64,000 nt of DNA from Methylobacterium platani (GCF_001653715.1 NZ_LWHQ01000037.1:56327-120326), one strand, 5' to 3'. Numbered from the stretch's first letter, positions 28,479 to 37,003 are shown. Program-made: numbers and translations. The notes: generated by a model not told the origin, from the letters alone.

Positions 28479-29410
28479 CGACGGAACGGAACGGGCTGAC
28501 CCGGCAGGGATTCCTCGGCGGCGCGCTGGCGGCCGTCGCCCTCGGGGGCGGCGGGGCGGCCGCGCAGGAGCCCCGGCCGGCCGGGGCGCTGCACCGGCGG
28601 CCGATCCCGGCGAGCGGCGAAACGCTGCCGGTGATCGGGCTCGGCACCTGGCGCGGCTTCGACGTCGGCGAGGCGGCCGCCGAGCGGGCCCCCTTGCGCG
28701 AGGTGGTGGCGACGCTGCTCGATCGGGGCGGCCGGGTGATCGATTCCTCGCCGATGTACGGCCGAGCCGAGGCCGTCGCCGGCGACCTCGTGGCGGGGCT
28801 GGACGCCCGCGACCGCACCTTCCTCGCCACCAAGGTCTGGACCAGCGGGCGCGAGGCGGGCATCGCGCAGATGAACCGCTCGTTCCGGCTCCTGCGCACC
28901 GGGCGGCTCGACCTGATGCAGATCCACAACCTGCTCGACTGGCGCACCCACCTGCCGACCCTCCGGGCCTGGAAGGAGGAGGGCCGCATCCGCCACCTCG
29001 GCATCTCGCACTACACCGAGAGCGCCTACGACGCCGTCGAGGCGGTGCTGCGGGCCGAGCGGCTGGACTTTCTCCAGATCAACTACGCCCTCGACGACCG
29101 GGCGGCGGAGGAGCGCCTGCTGCCGCTCGCCGCCGAGCGCGGCGTGGCGGTGCTGGTCAACCGGCCCTTCGGCGGCGGCGGGCTCCTGCGCCGCCTCGCC
29201 CACCGGCCGCTGCCCGACTACGCGGCGGAGCTCGGCTGCGCCTCCTGGGGCGAGATCCTGCTGAAATTCGTGATCGGCCATCCGGCCGTGACCTGCGCGA
29301 TCCCCGGCACCGCCGATCCCCGCCACATGGCGGAGAACCTGCGCGCCGGCACCGGCCCGCTGCCCGACGCGACCCTGCGCCGCCGCATGGCGGCGACGCT
29401 GCCGGCCTGA
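28475..29410 (+). CDS. Exported aldo/keto reductase
   Basis: 311 aa. An N-terminal export signal resembles a twin-arginine leader, but with one arginine replaced (LTRQGFLGGALAAVALGG). The AKR barrel follows: 'LPVIGLGTWRGFDVG', the catalytic Asp and Tyr in 'RVIDSSPMYGRAE', Lys in 'FLATKVWTSG' and His in 'LMQIHNLLDW'. Translation is coupled to pobR by a 4-bp overlap. The substrate is unknown; co-transcription with a PobR-type regulator hints at an aromatic aldehyde. Confidence 0.84.
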   Translation: MTTERNGLTRQGFLGGALAAVALGGGGAAAQEPRPAGALHRRPIPASGETLPVIGLGTWRGFDVGEAAAERAPLREVVATLLDRGGRVIDSSPMYGRAEAVAGDLVAGLDARDRTFLATKVWTSGREAGIAQMNRSFRLLRTGRLDLMQIHNLLDWRTHLPTLRAWKEEGRIRHLGISHYTESAYDAVEAVLRAERLDFLQINYALDDRAAEERLLPLAAERGVAVLVNRPFGGGGLLRRLAHRPLPDYAAELGCASWGEILLKFVIGHPAVTCAIPGTADPRHMAENLRAGTGPLPDATLRRRMAATLPA

Positions 29411-29665
29411 ATCGAAGCTGAACGCTCTGGTCTCCGAAGTAGCTCGGCAGTATGGCGGCGGTGAAACTTGGCAGATCGCCCAGTCGATCCGGCGGCTGGG
29501 CGAATCTCCTCGCCATATTGCTGCCGTTCTGCCTGCGTTAATGATCCCCCATCCACATCGTTCCCATCCAGCGCACGACCGCGAGCGGTCGCGTCGCGGA
29601 TGGTTGCGGATCGCCTCGCAGGATCCGCCGAGATCGACGTTCCAGATCGAAATCCAGGGGTCCCC

Positions 29666-30058
29666 ATGCTCAAGTCGTCCGTCGCCGCCCTCGTCCTGTG
29701 CGCCGCCCTGCCGGCCAGCCTGCAGCCGGCGGCGGCGGAGGGGCGGGGCTTCAACGGCACCTGGTCGGTCCAGCTCGTCACCGAGTCGGGCCTGTGCGAC
29801 AGCCGCTACTCCGTCTCGCTGGCGATCAACGAGGGCGACGTGCGAGTGGCCTCGGCGGGCGAGGGCGGCGCGACGGTGAGCGGGCGCATCGGGCAGGACG
29901 GCAATGTCGGGCTGACCGTCCGCCACGGCTCGGCCAGCGGCGCCGCCTCGGGCCGGCTCCAGGCCAATTCCGGCTCCGGCACCTGGAACGTGTCGTCGCT
30001 GTGCTCCGGCCGCTGGACCGCGCAGCGCCGCTCGACCCGGGTGGCGCAGGCGAGCTGA
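29666..30058 (+). CDS. Small secreted hypothetical protein
   Basis: 130 aa. Signal peptide residues 1-24 (SSVAALVLCAALPASLQPAAA). The mature part has 'FNGTWSVQLVTESGLCDSRYSVSLAI' and 'GTWNVSSLCSGRWTAQRR', with two cysteines probably in a disulphide and alternating strands as in a small lipocalin-like barrel. I know similar 'GTWSV...CD' exported proteins only as hypotheticals. Upstream 29411-29665 holds no gene or clear promoter that I can see. Confidence 0.65.
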   Translation: MLKSSVAALVLCAALPASLQPAAAEGRGFNGTWSVQLVTESGLCDSRYSVSLAINEGDVRVASAGEGGATVSGRIGQDGNVGLTVRHGSASGAASGRLQANSGSGTWNVSSLCSGRWTAQRRSTRVAQAS

Positions 30059-30095
30059 TCCCGGCCCGGATCGCTGCAACAGGCAGCGACCCTCG

Positions 30096-30827
30096 TTACG
30101 ATGCGCCCCCCTTGGCGCGGGCGCAGAACCGGCTCCAGTGCTGCGCGTGCACGGTGCTGATGATCCCCGAGGCCCAGACCAGGCGGCGGTCGGGCATCAG
30201 CGGGGCGTTGTGGCTCTCGAGGTGGTAGGTGCCGCGCTGCGAGCCGCGCAGGATCTTCTTCAGGAAGCGGTGCCCCTCCGCCGTCGCGACCGCGGCGTAG
30301 AGGTCGAGCAGGCGGTCCGGGCTCTCCCCGGCCTCGGCGCACAGCACCACGTCGTCGGGCTCGTATTTCGGATACATCGACAGGCCGGCGACCCGGAACG
30401 CGATCGTGCCGGGCGGCACCCCGAACGGCACCGTGATGCGGAAGAGATCGCCGTCCGGCCCGGGCTGCTCGTCCCCGGTCTCGATCAGGCCGCCGGCGCT
30501 GATCAACCCCTTCACGCCCACGACCATTCCCCCGGCTTGAGCGCCCTCGTCCGGCGCGTCGTCGTCGCCGAACAGCAACCCCTTGGCGCTCACCTCGACG
30601 CCGTCGCGCCGGAAGCGCGCGGCGTAGCGCTCGGCATCGTCCTGGCCGATGGTCCGGGTGCCGGCCTCGTGCGCCCGGTACGTGCTCTCCGGCCAGGCAT
30701 TCTGCAGGGCGGCGTCCCGCGCCGAGCGGTAGCCGGCGGCGAGGCGCGCCTGCCGCAGCCGCTCGCCCTGCGCCGCCCGAACCCGGTTCTCTCCCGACTG
30801 AATCACCTCAGAGAAAATCCCCGACAC
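30096..30827 (-). CDS. Prophage repressor: HTH plus S24/LexA-type peptidase domain
   Basis: 243 aa from the GTG at 30827. Residues ~20-62 form an XRE-like HTH region. The C-terminal S24 domain has the catalytic Ser150 in 'VAGLSMYPKYEPDD' and Lys190/191 in 'AEGHRFLKKILRG'; an Ala98-Gly99 pair in the linker fits the LexA/CI self-cleavage site. Such repressors are cut during the SOS response to release lytic genes. It is divergent from the rightward phage genes, which makes it the probable lysogeny switch of the element. Almost no Shine-Dalgarno precedes the start. Confidence 0.85.
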   Translation of the reverse strand: MSGIFSEVIQSGENRVRAAQGERLRQARLAAGYRSARDAALQNAWPESTYRAHEAGTRTIGQDDAERYAARFRRDGVEVSAKGLLFGDDDAPDEGAQAGGMVVGVKGLISAGGLIETGDEQPGPDGDLFRITVPFGVPPGTIAFRVAGLSMYPKYEPDDVVLCAEAGESPDRLLDLYAAVATAEGHRFLKKILRGSQRGTYHLESHNAPLMPDRRLVWASGIISTVHAQHWSRFCARAKGGAS

Positions 30828-30847
30828 TTGAGGTATTGAGCAAAGTC

Positions 30848-30876
30848 ATTACATCATGTAGCAACCGCAGTCGCAA
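30848..30876 (-). promoter_or_regulatory. Repressor promoter overlapped by an inverted-repeat operator
   Basis: On the minus strand, -35 TTGCGA (30876-30871), a 17-bp spacer and -10 TGTAAT (30853-30848) precede the repressor start by ~20 nt. A perfect inverted repeat TACAT-c-ATGTA (30850-30860) covers the -10. A second candidate operator, ACCTCA (30805-30810) with TGAGGT (30829-30834), flanks the start codon. This fits autoregulation and control of the divergent transcript. Confidence 0.45.
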
Positions 30877-31166
30877 GGCCCGCGGCATGCAAGGCTGTTC
30901 GCGTCTGCCCCGCCCTGCGCCCGTCCCCAAGGACCCTACCCCAAGGGCATCCTTGCGCCGTATCCCTCGTTGCGGGAGTTCTCCGATGATCCACCGATTC
31001 CTCGCGCTCCGCCGCGGGCCGCCCGTCCGGTGGCGCGGCGGCGGAATGTGGACCCCCGACCCGGGCCCGGGACCGTCGCGGCCGCCCGGCGGCGAATCGC
31101 CGCAACGGGGAGGCCGCGCGTCGCAGACCCGTCGCGCCGCGCGCCGCTCCGGTGCAGGAGGGGCGG

Positions 31167-31340
31167 ATGAAGGTTGCCCTGATCGTGCTCTGGACCCTCG
31201 CGGCGGGGGTCGGCCTGTTCCTGATGGTACGCGCCCGGATCATCCGCGCGACCGAGACGCTGACGCGGGAGGCCGCGCGCGAGGCGACCGGCACGCCGCC
31301 GGCCGGCGAGCCGCCTCCGGATCGTCCGGGCGCGGCCTGA
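31167..31340 (+). CDS. Small single-pass membrane protein in the early phage region
   Basis: 57 aa from the ATG at 31167, preceded by a gcaggaggggcgg ribosome-binding site. One hydrophobic helix spans residues 3-21 (VALIVLWTLAAGVGLFLMV), followed by a charged, Pro-rich tail. It is the first convincing gene right of the repressor. Function unknown; superinfection exclusion or a membrane regulator are possibilities without direct support. Confidence 0.6.
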   Translation: MKVALIVLWTLAAGVGLFLMVRARIIRATETLTREAAREATGTPPAGEPPPDRPGAA

Positions 31341-31426
31341 ACGCAGCGACGGCCCGGCGGCCGGGGAGGGCGGCGTGAGCCGTCCGAAGCGCCGCATCGC
31401 CCGCCGCCGCCGCGAGGCCCTGGCGC

Positions 31427-32035
31427 ATGACCGTCCGCCGGCGGACCGCGCCGCCGAGATCCGCCGACGCCGGCGCCGCCGGGTCCGCCCCCCCCCGGAC
31501 CGTGCTGGCGGCCGACCGGGTCTGGATGATCGCCGAGACGAAGCCGCGCTGGTCCGCCCGGGCCGCCCGCGACCTCGAGGCCGCCGGCATCGCCGCCTTC
31601 GACCCGCGGGAGGAGGTGGTGCTGACCTCGCACGCCGGCCGAAGCCGCACCGCCCGGATCCCGCTCCTCCACCGCACGATCTTCGTCGGCCTGCGGGACG
31701 ATGCCGACCTCGCGCGGGTCGAGGACCATCCGGGCATCGACCGGATCCTGTTCCGCGACGGCCGCGCCGTCGTCGTGGCGCCGGCCGTGCTCCAGGGCTT
31801 CGCCGACGCGATCACCGGGCACGGACGCGACGGGGAAGGCGGCGACGCGGAGGCGGTGAGGGCGGTCTTGTTCGCCCTCGGCGACGGCGTGCGGGTGACC
31901 GACGGGCCGCTCAAGGCTCTCTGCGGCACGGTCGAGACGATCGATCCGCACCGGCGGCGCTACCGGGTCGCCCTGTCGCTGTTCGGACGCGAGACCCCGG
32001 TGACGCTCGACGAGGGACAGATCGAGCGCGAGTGA
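31427..32035 (+). CDS. NusG/RfaH-like transcription antitermination protein
   Basis: 202 aa. After a basic, disordered N-terminus (1-30), residues 32-90 carry the NusG-type NGN pattern ('VWMIAETKPRWSARAARDLEAAGIAAFDPR', 'RIPLLHRTIFVGL'). Residues ~152-202 form a KOW domain ('LGDGVRVTDGPLKALCGTVETID'). NusG paralogues bind RNA polymerase and suppress pausing at specific leaders. Lying between the repressor and the late operon, this one is probably the element's antiterminator in place of lambda Q or N. Family good, role inferred. Confidence 0.8.
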   Translation: MTVRRRTAPPRSADAGAAGSAPPRTVLAADRVWMIAETKPRWSARAARDLEAAGIAAFDPREEVVLTSHAGRSRTARIPLLHRTIFVGLRDDADLARVEDHPGIDRILFRDGRAVVVAPAVLQGFADAITGHGRDGEGGDAEAVRAVLFALGDGVRVTDGPLKALCGTVETIDPHRRRYRVALSLFGRETPVTLDEGQIERE

Positions 32036-32072
32036 CCGCATCCAGAAAGACGCGCCCCGCCGAAGAGAACAT

Positions 32073-32101
32073 TTGACGAACATCGGCGGGGCGGGTACAA
32101 G
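32073..32101 (+). promoter_or_regulatory. Strong sigma70-like promoter of the late operon
   Basis: -35 TTGACG (32073-32078), exactly 17 bp, then -10 TACAAG (32096-32101), located 37 bp after the NusG-like gene. Transcription would begin near 32108, giving a leader of about 190 nt before the terminase start. The leader contains a perfect CCCCGC-gac-GCGGGG hairpin. This is the best promoter match I find in the window. Confidence 0.6.
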
Positions 32102-32294
32102 GATCTCAGGTTATCCGGGTCTGCGGCCTGCCCTCGAGGGCGATGGCTGCTCGACTGCCCCGCGACGCGGGGATGTGTCCCCGGACCCGGCCCACGGCAT
32201 CACCGAGGCGAAGGGCGGCTCGTGTCCGCGGGCCTCCAGCCGCCGGTTGGCCGCCCGACCCGTGCCGCGCTCTCCACTTTCCCAAAGAGGCGAC

Positions 32295-33002
32295 ATGGCC
32301 AAGACCGACGCCGGAACCGGCGCCAAGATGCACGGCAGGACGCACACCAAGGCGCACGCCAAGGCGCGGGCGGCCCGGCGCGTCGTCGACTGGGCGGGCA
32401 TCGCGGCGGCCTACCGGGCCGAGCCGGGATCCGGGCCGGCCATCGCGTGCCGGTTCGGCGTCAGCCCGGCGACGTTGCGGCGCCGGGCGCGAGCGGAGGG
32501 GTGGGCGCGCGACGCGCCCGAGGGCCGGCCGGACCCCGCTCCCCCGGGCGCACCCCCGGTGAGCGAGTCCCTTCCGGGCGATTCTCCCTTGGGCGACGCT
32601 CTTTCCGGCGACGTTCTCGGCGGCCACCGCATCGTGGTGGCGCAGGGCGCGGCCCTCACCCTGCGGTTCCTCGACGACCTCCAGGCCGCCTCCGTCGAGG
32701 ATCCCGCGCCCGACGACGGCAGCGAGGAGGGCGGGCTCGCCCGCGCGGCGATCCTGCAGAAGCGCGTCGCGGCGTTGCGCGACCTCGCCGCCGCGGCGCG
32801 GCTGTGGATCGCGCTCGAGCGCCAAGCCTGGGACCTCGACGGCAAGGGGGTGGGACTTCACCGTGACGACACCGCGCGCCCCGATCCCGACATCGCCCTG
32901 CGGCTCCTCGACGACGGCCAGCGGGCCCAGCTCCGGGCGATCGCCGAGCGTCTGGCTGAACGACCCGCCGGCCCTGCTGCGGGCCCTCGACCGGCTGGAT
33001 AG
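32295..33002 (+). CDS. Terminase small subunit-like protein
   Basis: 235 aa from the ATG at 32295 with an aaagagg ribosome-binding site. A Lys/Arg/Ala-rich N-terminus precedes an HTH region ('VDWAGIAAAYRAEPGSGPAIACRFGVSPATLRRRARAEGW') that resembles DNA-recognition domains of small terminases. The C-terminal half is helical ('ILQKRVAALRDLAAAARLWIALERQAWDL'), suited to oligomerisation. It directly precedes, and overlaps by 140 nt, the large-terminase gene, which supports the call. The longer upstream frame belongs to the leader. Confidence 0.75.
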   Translation: MAKTDAGTGAKMHGRTHTKAHAKARAARRVVDWAGIAAAYRAEPGSGPAIACRFGVSPATLRRRARAEGWARDAPEGRPDPAPPGAPPVSESLPGDSPLGDALSGDVLGGHRIVVAQGAALTLRFLDDLQAASVEDPAPDDGSEEGGLARAAILQKRVAALRDLAAAARLWIALERQAWDLDGKGVGLHRDDTARPDPDIALRLLDDGQRAQLRAIAERLAERPAGPAAGPRPAG

Positions 33003-34392
33003 CGAGGAGAGCCTGGCGGGCTTCGTGCGCCGGGCCTGGCCGGCGATCGAGCCGGGCGCCCCTTACGTCCATGGCTGGCACATCGATGCGGTGAGCGCCC
33101 ATCTCGAGGCCGTCACCGCCGGCGAGATCACCCGGCTCCTGATCAACGTGCCGCCCGGCACGATGAAGAGCCTGCTCGCCGGCGTGTTCTGGCCGGCCTG
33201 GGAATGGGGCCCGAAGAACCGCCCCGCCCTCCGCACCGTCGCGGTCTCGCATACCGAGCGGCTGGCGCTCCGCGACAACCTGCGCACCCGGCGCCTGATC
33301 ACCTCGCCCTGGTACCGGGCGCTGTGGGGCGAGCGGGTGCGGCTCACCCGCGACCAGAACCGCAAGGGCCGGTTCGAGACCACGGCGACCGGCCTGCGCG
33401 AGGCGGTCTCGGCCGGCTCGATCACCGGCTCGCGCGGCGACCGGGTGATCCTCGACGACCCGATCTCGGTCGAGGGCGCCAATTCCGAGCGGGTGCGCGA
33501 GGGGATCGCGCGGTGGTTCCTCGAAGCCGTGCCGACCCGCCTCAACGACCCCGTCCGCTCGGCCATCGTGGTGATCATGCAGCGGCTGCACGAGCGCGAC
33601 CTGTCGGGCGTGATCCTGGCGAGGGACCTCGGCTACGAGCATCTGATGCTCCCGATGGAGTTCGAGCCGGAGCGCGCCTGCGCCACCCGGATCGGCTTCA
33701 CGGATCCGCGCCGGGAGCCGGGCGAGCTCTTGTTCCCGGCCCGCTTCCCCCGCGCCGCGGTCGAGCGCGACACGGCCGCGATGGGCGAGTACGCGGCGGC
33801 CGGCCAGTACCAGCAGCGGCCGGCCCCCCGGGACGGCGGCCTGTTCAAGCGCGGCTGGTTCACCCTCGTGCGCGCCGTGCCCGCCGGCTGCGTCCAGGTG
33901 CGGGCCTGGGACCTCGCGGCGAGCGTGCCGCGGGCGGGGCGCCAGCCGGACTACACCGTCGGCGTGAAGCTCGCGCGCAGCCCCGACGGGCATCTCTACG
34001 TCGTCGACGTGCGCCGCGACCGGCTCTCGGCCGGCGGCGTCGAGCGGCTGATCCTGGCCACCGCCGCCGAGGACGGGCCGGCCTGCCGGATCTCGCTGCC
34101 GCAGGATCCGGGCCAGGCCGGCAAGGCGCAGGCGCAGTACCTCGTCTCGCGGCTCGCCGGCTACGACGCGCGGGCTTCACCTGAGAGCGGCGACAAGGCG
34201 ACCCGCGCCGCGCCGGTCTCGGCCCAGGCCGAGGCCGGCAACCTGCACCTCGTCGCCGGTCCCTGGAACGGGACCTTCCTCGACGAGCTCTGCGCCTTCC
34301 CCAACGGCGCCTTCCTCGACCAGGTCGACGCCCTCTCGCGCGCCTTCTCGGCGCTGGCCCGGCCGGGATACGGCCTGCTCGGAGTCCTGTGA
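32863..34392 (+). CDS. terL: Terminase large subunit
   Basis: 509 aa at most. The packaging ATPase has a Walker A-like VPPGTMKS (96-103), Walker B 'DRVILDDPI', and a C-terminal RNase H-like nuclease starting 'QVRAWDLAASVP...DYTVGVKL'. It pumps DNA into proheads and cuts it. Homology begins near residue 29 (SVWLNDPPALLRAL). The first 28 codons overlap terS and have unlike composition, so the true start may be a non-ATG codon near 32950. No other in-frame ATG is available nearby. Confidence 0.92.
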   Translation: MTTPRAPIPTSPCGSSTTASGPSSGRSPSVWLNDPPALLRALDRLDSEESLAGFVRRAWPAIEPGAPYVHGWHIDAVSAHLEAVTAGEITRLLINVPPGTMKSLLAGVFWPAWEWGPKNRPALRTVAVSHTERLALRDNLRTRRLITSPWYRALWGERVRLTRDQNRKGRFETTATGLREAVSAGSITGSRGDRVILDDPISVEGANSERVREGIARWFLEAVPTRLNDPVRSAIVVIMQRLHERDLSGVILARDLGYEHLMLPMEFEPERACATRIGFTDPRREPGELLFPARFPRAAVERDTAAMGEYAAAGQYQQRPAPRDGGLFKRGWFTLVRAVPAGCVQVRAWDLAASVPRAGRQPDYTVGVKLARSPDGHLYVVDVRRDRLSAGGVERLILATAAEDGPACRISLPQDPGQAGKAQAQYLVSRLAGYDARASPESGDKATRAAPVSAQAEAGNLHLVAGPWNGTFLDELCAFPNGAFLDQVDALSRAFSALARPGYGLLGVL

Positions 34393-35657
34393 TGTGGCTC
34401 GCCGACCGCCTCGCCAACCTCGTCTCCGGCCTCGGCGGCCCGCGGGACAAGAGCACCGGCAACCTGCACGTCCACGTGCCCCGTGCTCAGGCCGAGCTCG
34501 ACGCCGCCTACCGGGACAACTGGCTCGCCCGCAAGGTCGTCGACATCGTGCCCTTCGACATGCTGCGCGAGTGGCGCGCCTGGCAGGCGCCGCCCGAGGT
34601 CGCGGCGGCGCTCGCGGCGAGCGAGGCGCGCCTGTCCCTGCGCGACCGCCTCTTGCGGGCCCTGCGGCTCGCCCGCCTGCACGGCGGCGCCGCGATCCTG
34701 ATCGGCGACGGCGCGCCCGACCCGGCCCTGCCGCTCGATCCCGAGACGGTCGGGCAGGGGACCTTGCGCTACCTCCACGTCCTGCCCCGCGGCCGGATCC
34801 AGGCCGGTCCGATCGAGGGCGATCCGCTCTCGCCGTGGTTCGGCGAGCCCAAGGGCTACACGATCGCCGGCGGCCAGGCGGTGCACCCGTCCCGGGTGGT
34901 GCGCCTTCTCGGCGCGGCCCTGCCGGACGATGCCGTCAGCGACGGCTGGGGCGACAGCGTGCTCCAGGCGCTCCTCGAGGCGATCGACCAGGCGACGGCG
35001 GCCTCCGCCCACATCGCCGCGATGCTGCCCGAGGCCAAGCAGGACGTGATCTCGGTGCCGGGCCTGTCGCAGCACCTCTCGACCGAGGACGGCACCCGCC
35101 ACCTCACCGAGCGCTTCGCCTACGCGGCGCGGATGAAGGGCCTGTTCGGGATGCTGCTGCTCGAAGGCGACGGCCGCTCGCCGGAGGGCGAGCGCTACCA
35201 GCAGAAGCAGCTCGACTTCTCCGGCCTGCCGGAGGTGGCGCGGCTCTTCCTCCAGGTCGCGGCGGGCGCCGCCGACATCCCGGTGACGCGGCTGCTCGGC
35301 CAGTCGCCGGCGGGCCTCAACGCCACCGGCGAATCCGATATCCGCAACTACCACGACCACGTCGCGGCCCGTCAGACCGTCGAGCTGACGCCTGCCATCG
35401 CCCGCCTCGACCGGCTCCTGATCCGCGACGCGCTCGGCCGCTCCGACCCCGCCCTGCGCTACGCCTGGCGGCCGCTGGCGCAGGCGAGCGAGCGCGAGAA
35501 GGCGGAGATCGGCCGCCTCAAGGCCGAGACCGCCGCGATGCTCGCCCGCGAGGGCGTAGTGCCTGCCGAGGCCCTCTCCCGCGGCGTCGAGGGCTGGCTC
35601 TGCGCCGCCGATCTCTTCCCCGGCATCGCCGCGGCCTTCGGCCGGCCGGCGGGCTGA
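34392..35657 (+). CDS. Portal protein (DUF1073 family)
   Basis: 421 aa; the ATG at 34392 overlaps the terL stop by 1 nt. 'DAAYRDNWLARKVVDIVPFDMLREWRAW' and 'ARLHGGAAILIGDG' early, 'VLQALLEAIDQATAASAHIAAMLPEAKQDVISVPGL' centrally, and 'PVTRLLGQSPAGLNATGESDIRNYHDHVAARQ' are typical of DUF1073 portals. It forms the dodecameric DNA channel at the head vertex. Databases sometimes label DUF1073 proteins 'anti-CBASS Acb1 family' because of a related domain; position and full length say portal. Confidence 0.9.
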   Translation: MWLADRLANLVSGLGGPRDKSTGNLHVHVPRAQAELDAAYRDNWLARKVVDIVPFDMLREWRAWQAPPEVAAALAASEARLSLRDRLLRALRLARLHGGAAILIGDGAPDPALPLDPETVGQGTLRYLHVLPRGRIQAGPIEGDPLSPWFGEPKGYTIAGGQAVHPSRVVRLLGAALPDDAVSDGWGDSVLQALLEAIDQATAASAHIAAMLPEAKQDVISVPGLSQHLSTEDGTRHLTERFAYAARMKGLFGMLLLEGDGRSPEGERYQQKQLDFSGLPEVARLFLQVAAGAADIPVTRLLGQSPAGLNATGESDIRNYHDHVAARQTVELTPAIARLDRLLIRDALGRSDPALRYAWRPLAQASEREKAEIGRLKAETAAMLAREGVVPAEALSRGVEGWLCAADLFPGIAAAFGRPAG

Positions 35658-35723
35658 AGCCGGGTTCCACCCCACTCCCGAGCGGGCCGACACGGTCACA
35701 TCGCCGAACGAGACGCGGGTTCT

Positions 35724-35920
35724 CTCCTCTCCCCGCGGGCGGGGAGAGGGCTGCCGACCCCTTGTCGGGTCGGCAGCAAGCCCGAAGGGCGAGGGTGAGG
35801 GGGTATCTCCGAAAGAGCCTCCTCCGGCACCTCCCCCTCACCCTCGCTCCAGCTGCGCCTCCGCTCGTCACGGCCCCGACGAGGGGGCCGTGACCCTCTC
35901 CCCGCCCGCGGGGAGAGGAG
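35724..35920. repeat. Symmetric REPIN-like palindromic element inside the head operon
   Basis: Outer arms 35724-35750 and 35894-35920 are identical inverted 27-mers, each itself near-palindromic. Inner arms 35790-35803 and 35833-35846 are inverted 14-mers. Each side also bears its own 10-bp, 6-nt-loop hairpin of different sequence (35751-35776 and 35868-35893). It fills the gap 35658-36001 between portal and prohead genes, the only non-coding interval of this size in the late operon. Confidence 0.9.
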
Positions 35921-36001
35921 AAATGCGCACGATTCGGCGTGTGACCCGACGAGCCCGACCGGGAGCGAGGCCTTCCCCCTCCCAACGCGAGAACCATCCC
36001 G

Positions 36002-37003
36002 ATGCACATCTACGACAGGCTCAGCCTCGGCCCCGCGGCCGAGATCGCGGGCGCGCGCCCGCTCGGCAACGGCGCCCTGGTGGTGCAGGCCCGCGCGGCG
36101 CGGGCCGGCAACGTCCAGGTCTATCGCGGCGACGAGGTCGCCCGGCCGGACCTCGCGGAGGTCAGGATCTACCGCGACCCGGACGAGATCTTCCGGCCGG
36201 AGTCCTTGCGCAGCTTCGGCCACAAGCCCGTCACCCTCGACCACCCGCCCGAGGCGGTGACGCCGCGGACCTGGCGCGGGGTCGCGCGGGGCCATGTCGG
36301 CGACGAGGTGGTGCGCGACGGCGGGTTCGTCCGCATCCCGATGCTGCTCGCCGATTCCGCCGCCATCGCGGCGGTGCAGGGCGGTCGGCGCGAGGTCTCG
36401 GTCGGGTACACCTGCGACCTCGACTGGACCCCCGGCACCGCCCCGGACGGCAGCCCCTATGACGCGCGCCAGACGAAGGTGATCGTCGACCACGTCGCCA
36501 TCGTGGCGCGGGGGCGCGCCGGGCCGGATTGCCGGATCGGCGACGCGGATCTCGGCCAGCGCCTCGCCGAGGCCGAGGCAAGGGCAGAAGCCGCCGAGAC
36601 CGCTCTCGCCGAGCGTGACGGCGAGGTCGCGGCGCTCCGCGCCCGGGTGCCCGACGACGCCGCCCTCGACGCGCTGGCCGCCGAGCGCGGCGCCCTGGTG
36701 GCCGACGCCCGCCGGATCCTCGGCGACGCCTTCGATCCGACCGGCCTGACGCCGGACGCGATCCGGCGCGCGGCGGTCGCCCGGGCGCTCGGCGAGACGG
36801 AGGCCGCCGCCCTGAGCCCTGCGGCGGTCGAGGGCGCCTTCCGGGTGATCGCCGCCGGCCCGCGCCAGCCCGCCCCGCACCCCACGCCCGACCCACTGCG
36901 CGACGCCCTGAGCCGGCGCGCCGACGCCCCGACGCCCGAGGCGGCCCACGCCGCCATGGTCGAGACCCTCCGCAACGCCTGGAAGCCCGCAGGAGCCCGC
37001 TGA
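36002..37003 (+). CDS. Prohead protein of the DUF2213 family (protease/scaffold-like)
   Basis: 333 aa. Residues ~1-175 match DUF2213: 'YRDPDEIFRPESLRSFGHKPVTLDHPPE', 'GHVGDEVVRDGGFVRIPMLLAD', 'REVSVGYTCDLDWTPGT', 'VDHVAIVARGRAGPDCRIGD'. Residues ~180-220 are an Ala/Glu coiled coil, as in scaffolding tails. Position between portal and capsid fits a combined maturation protease and scaffold. Catalytic residues cannot be assigned with certainty by eye. Confidence 0.82.
   Translation: MHIYDRLSLGPAAEIAGARPLGNGALVVQARAARAGNVQVYRGDEVARPDLAEVRIYRDPDEIFRPESLRSFGHKPVTLDHPPEAVTPRTWRGVARGHVGDEVVRDGGFVRIPMLLADSAAIAAVQGGRREVSVGYTCDLDWTPGTAPDGSPYDARQTKVIVDHVAIVARGRAGPDCRIGDADLGQRLAEAEARAEAAETALAERDGEVAALRARVPDDAALDALAAERGALVADARRILGDAFDPTGLTPDAIRRAAVARALGETEAAALSPAAVEGAFRVIAAGPRQPAPHPTPDPLRDALSRRADAPTPEAAHAAMVETLRNAWKPAGAR

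Noticed and set aside
30986..31378. Plus-strand 130-codon frame starting MIHRFLALRRG
   Set aside because: After ~20 codons it becomes Gly/Arg/Pro-rich and it fully contains the better supported small membrane gene at 31167-31340 in another frame. A short peptide cannot be excluded.
34392..35657. Calling the DUF1073 protein an anti-CBASS Acb1 phosphodiesterase
   Set aside because: It lies directly between terminase and prohead genes, has full portal length and no sign of the two HxT/HxS catalytic motifs of Acb1.
35724..35920. CRISPR-like or attachment-site interpretation of the repeats
   Set aside because: Repeats are inverted, not direct, with no regular spacers, and no integrase or cas gene is present.
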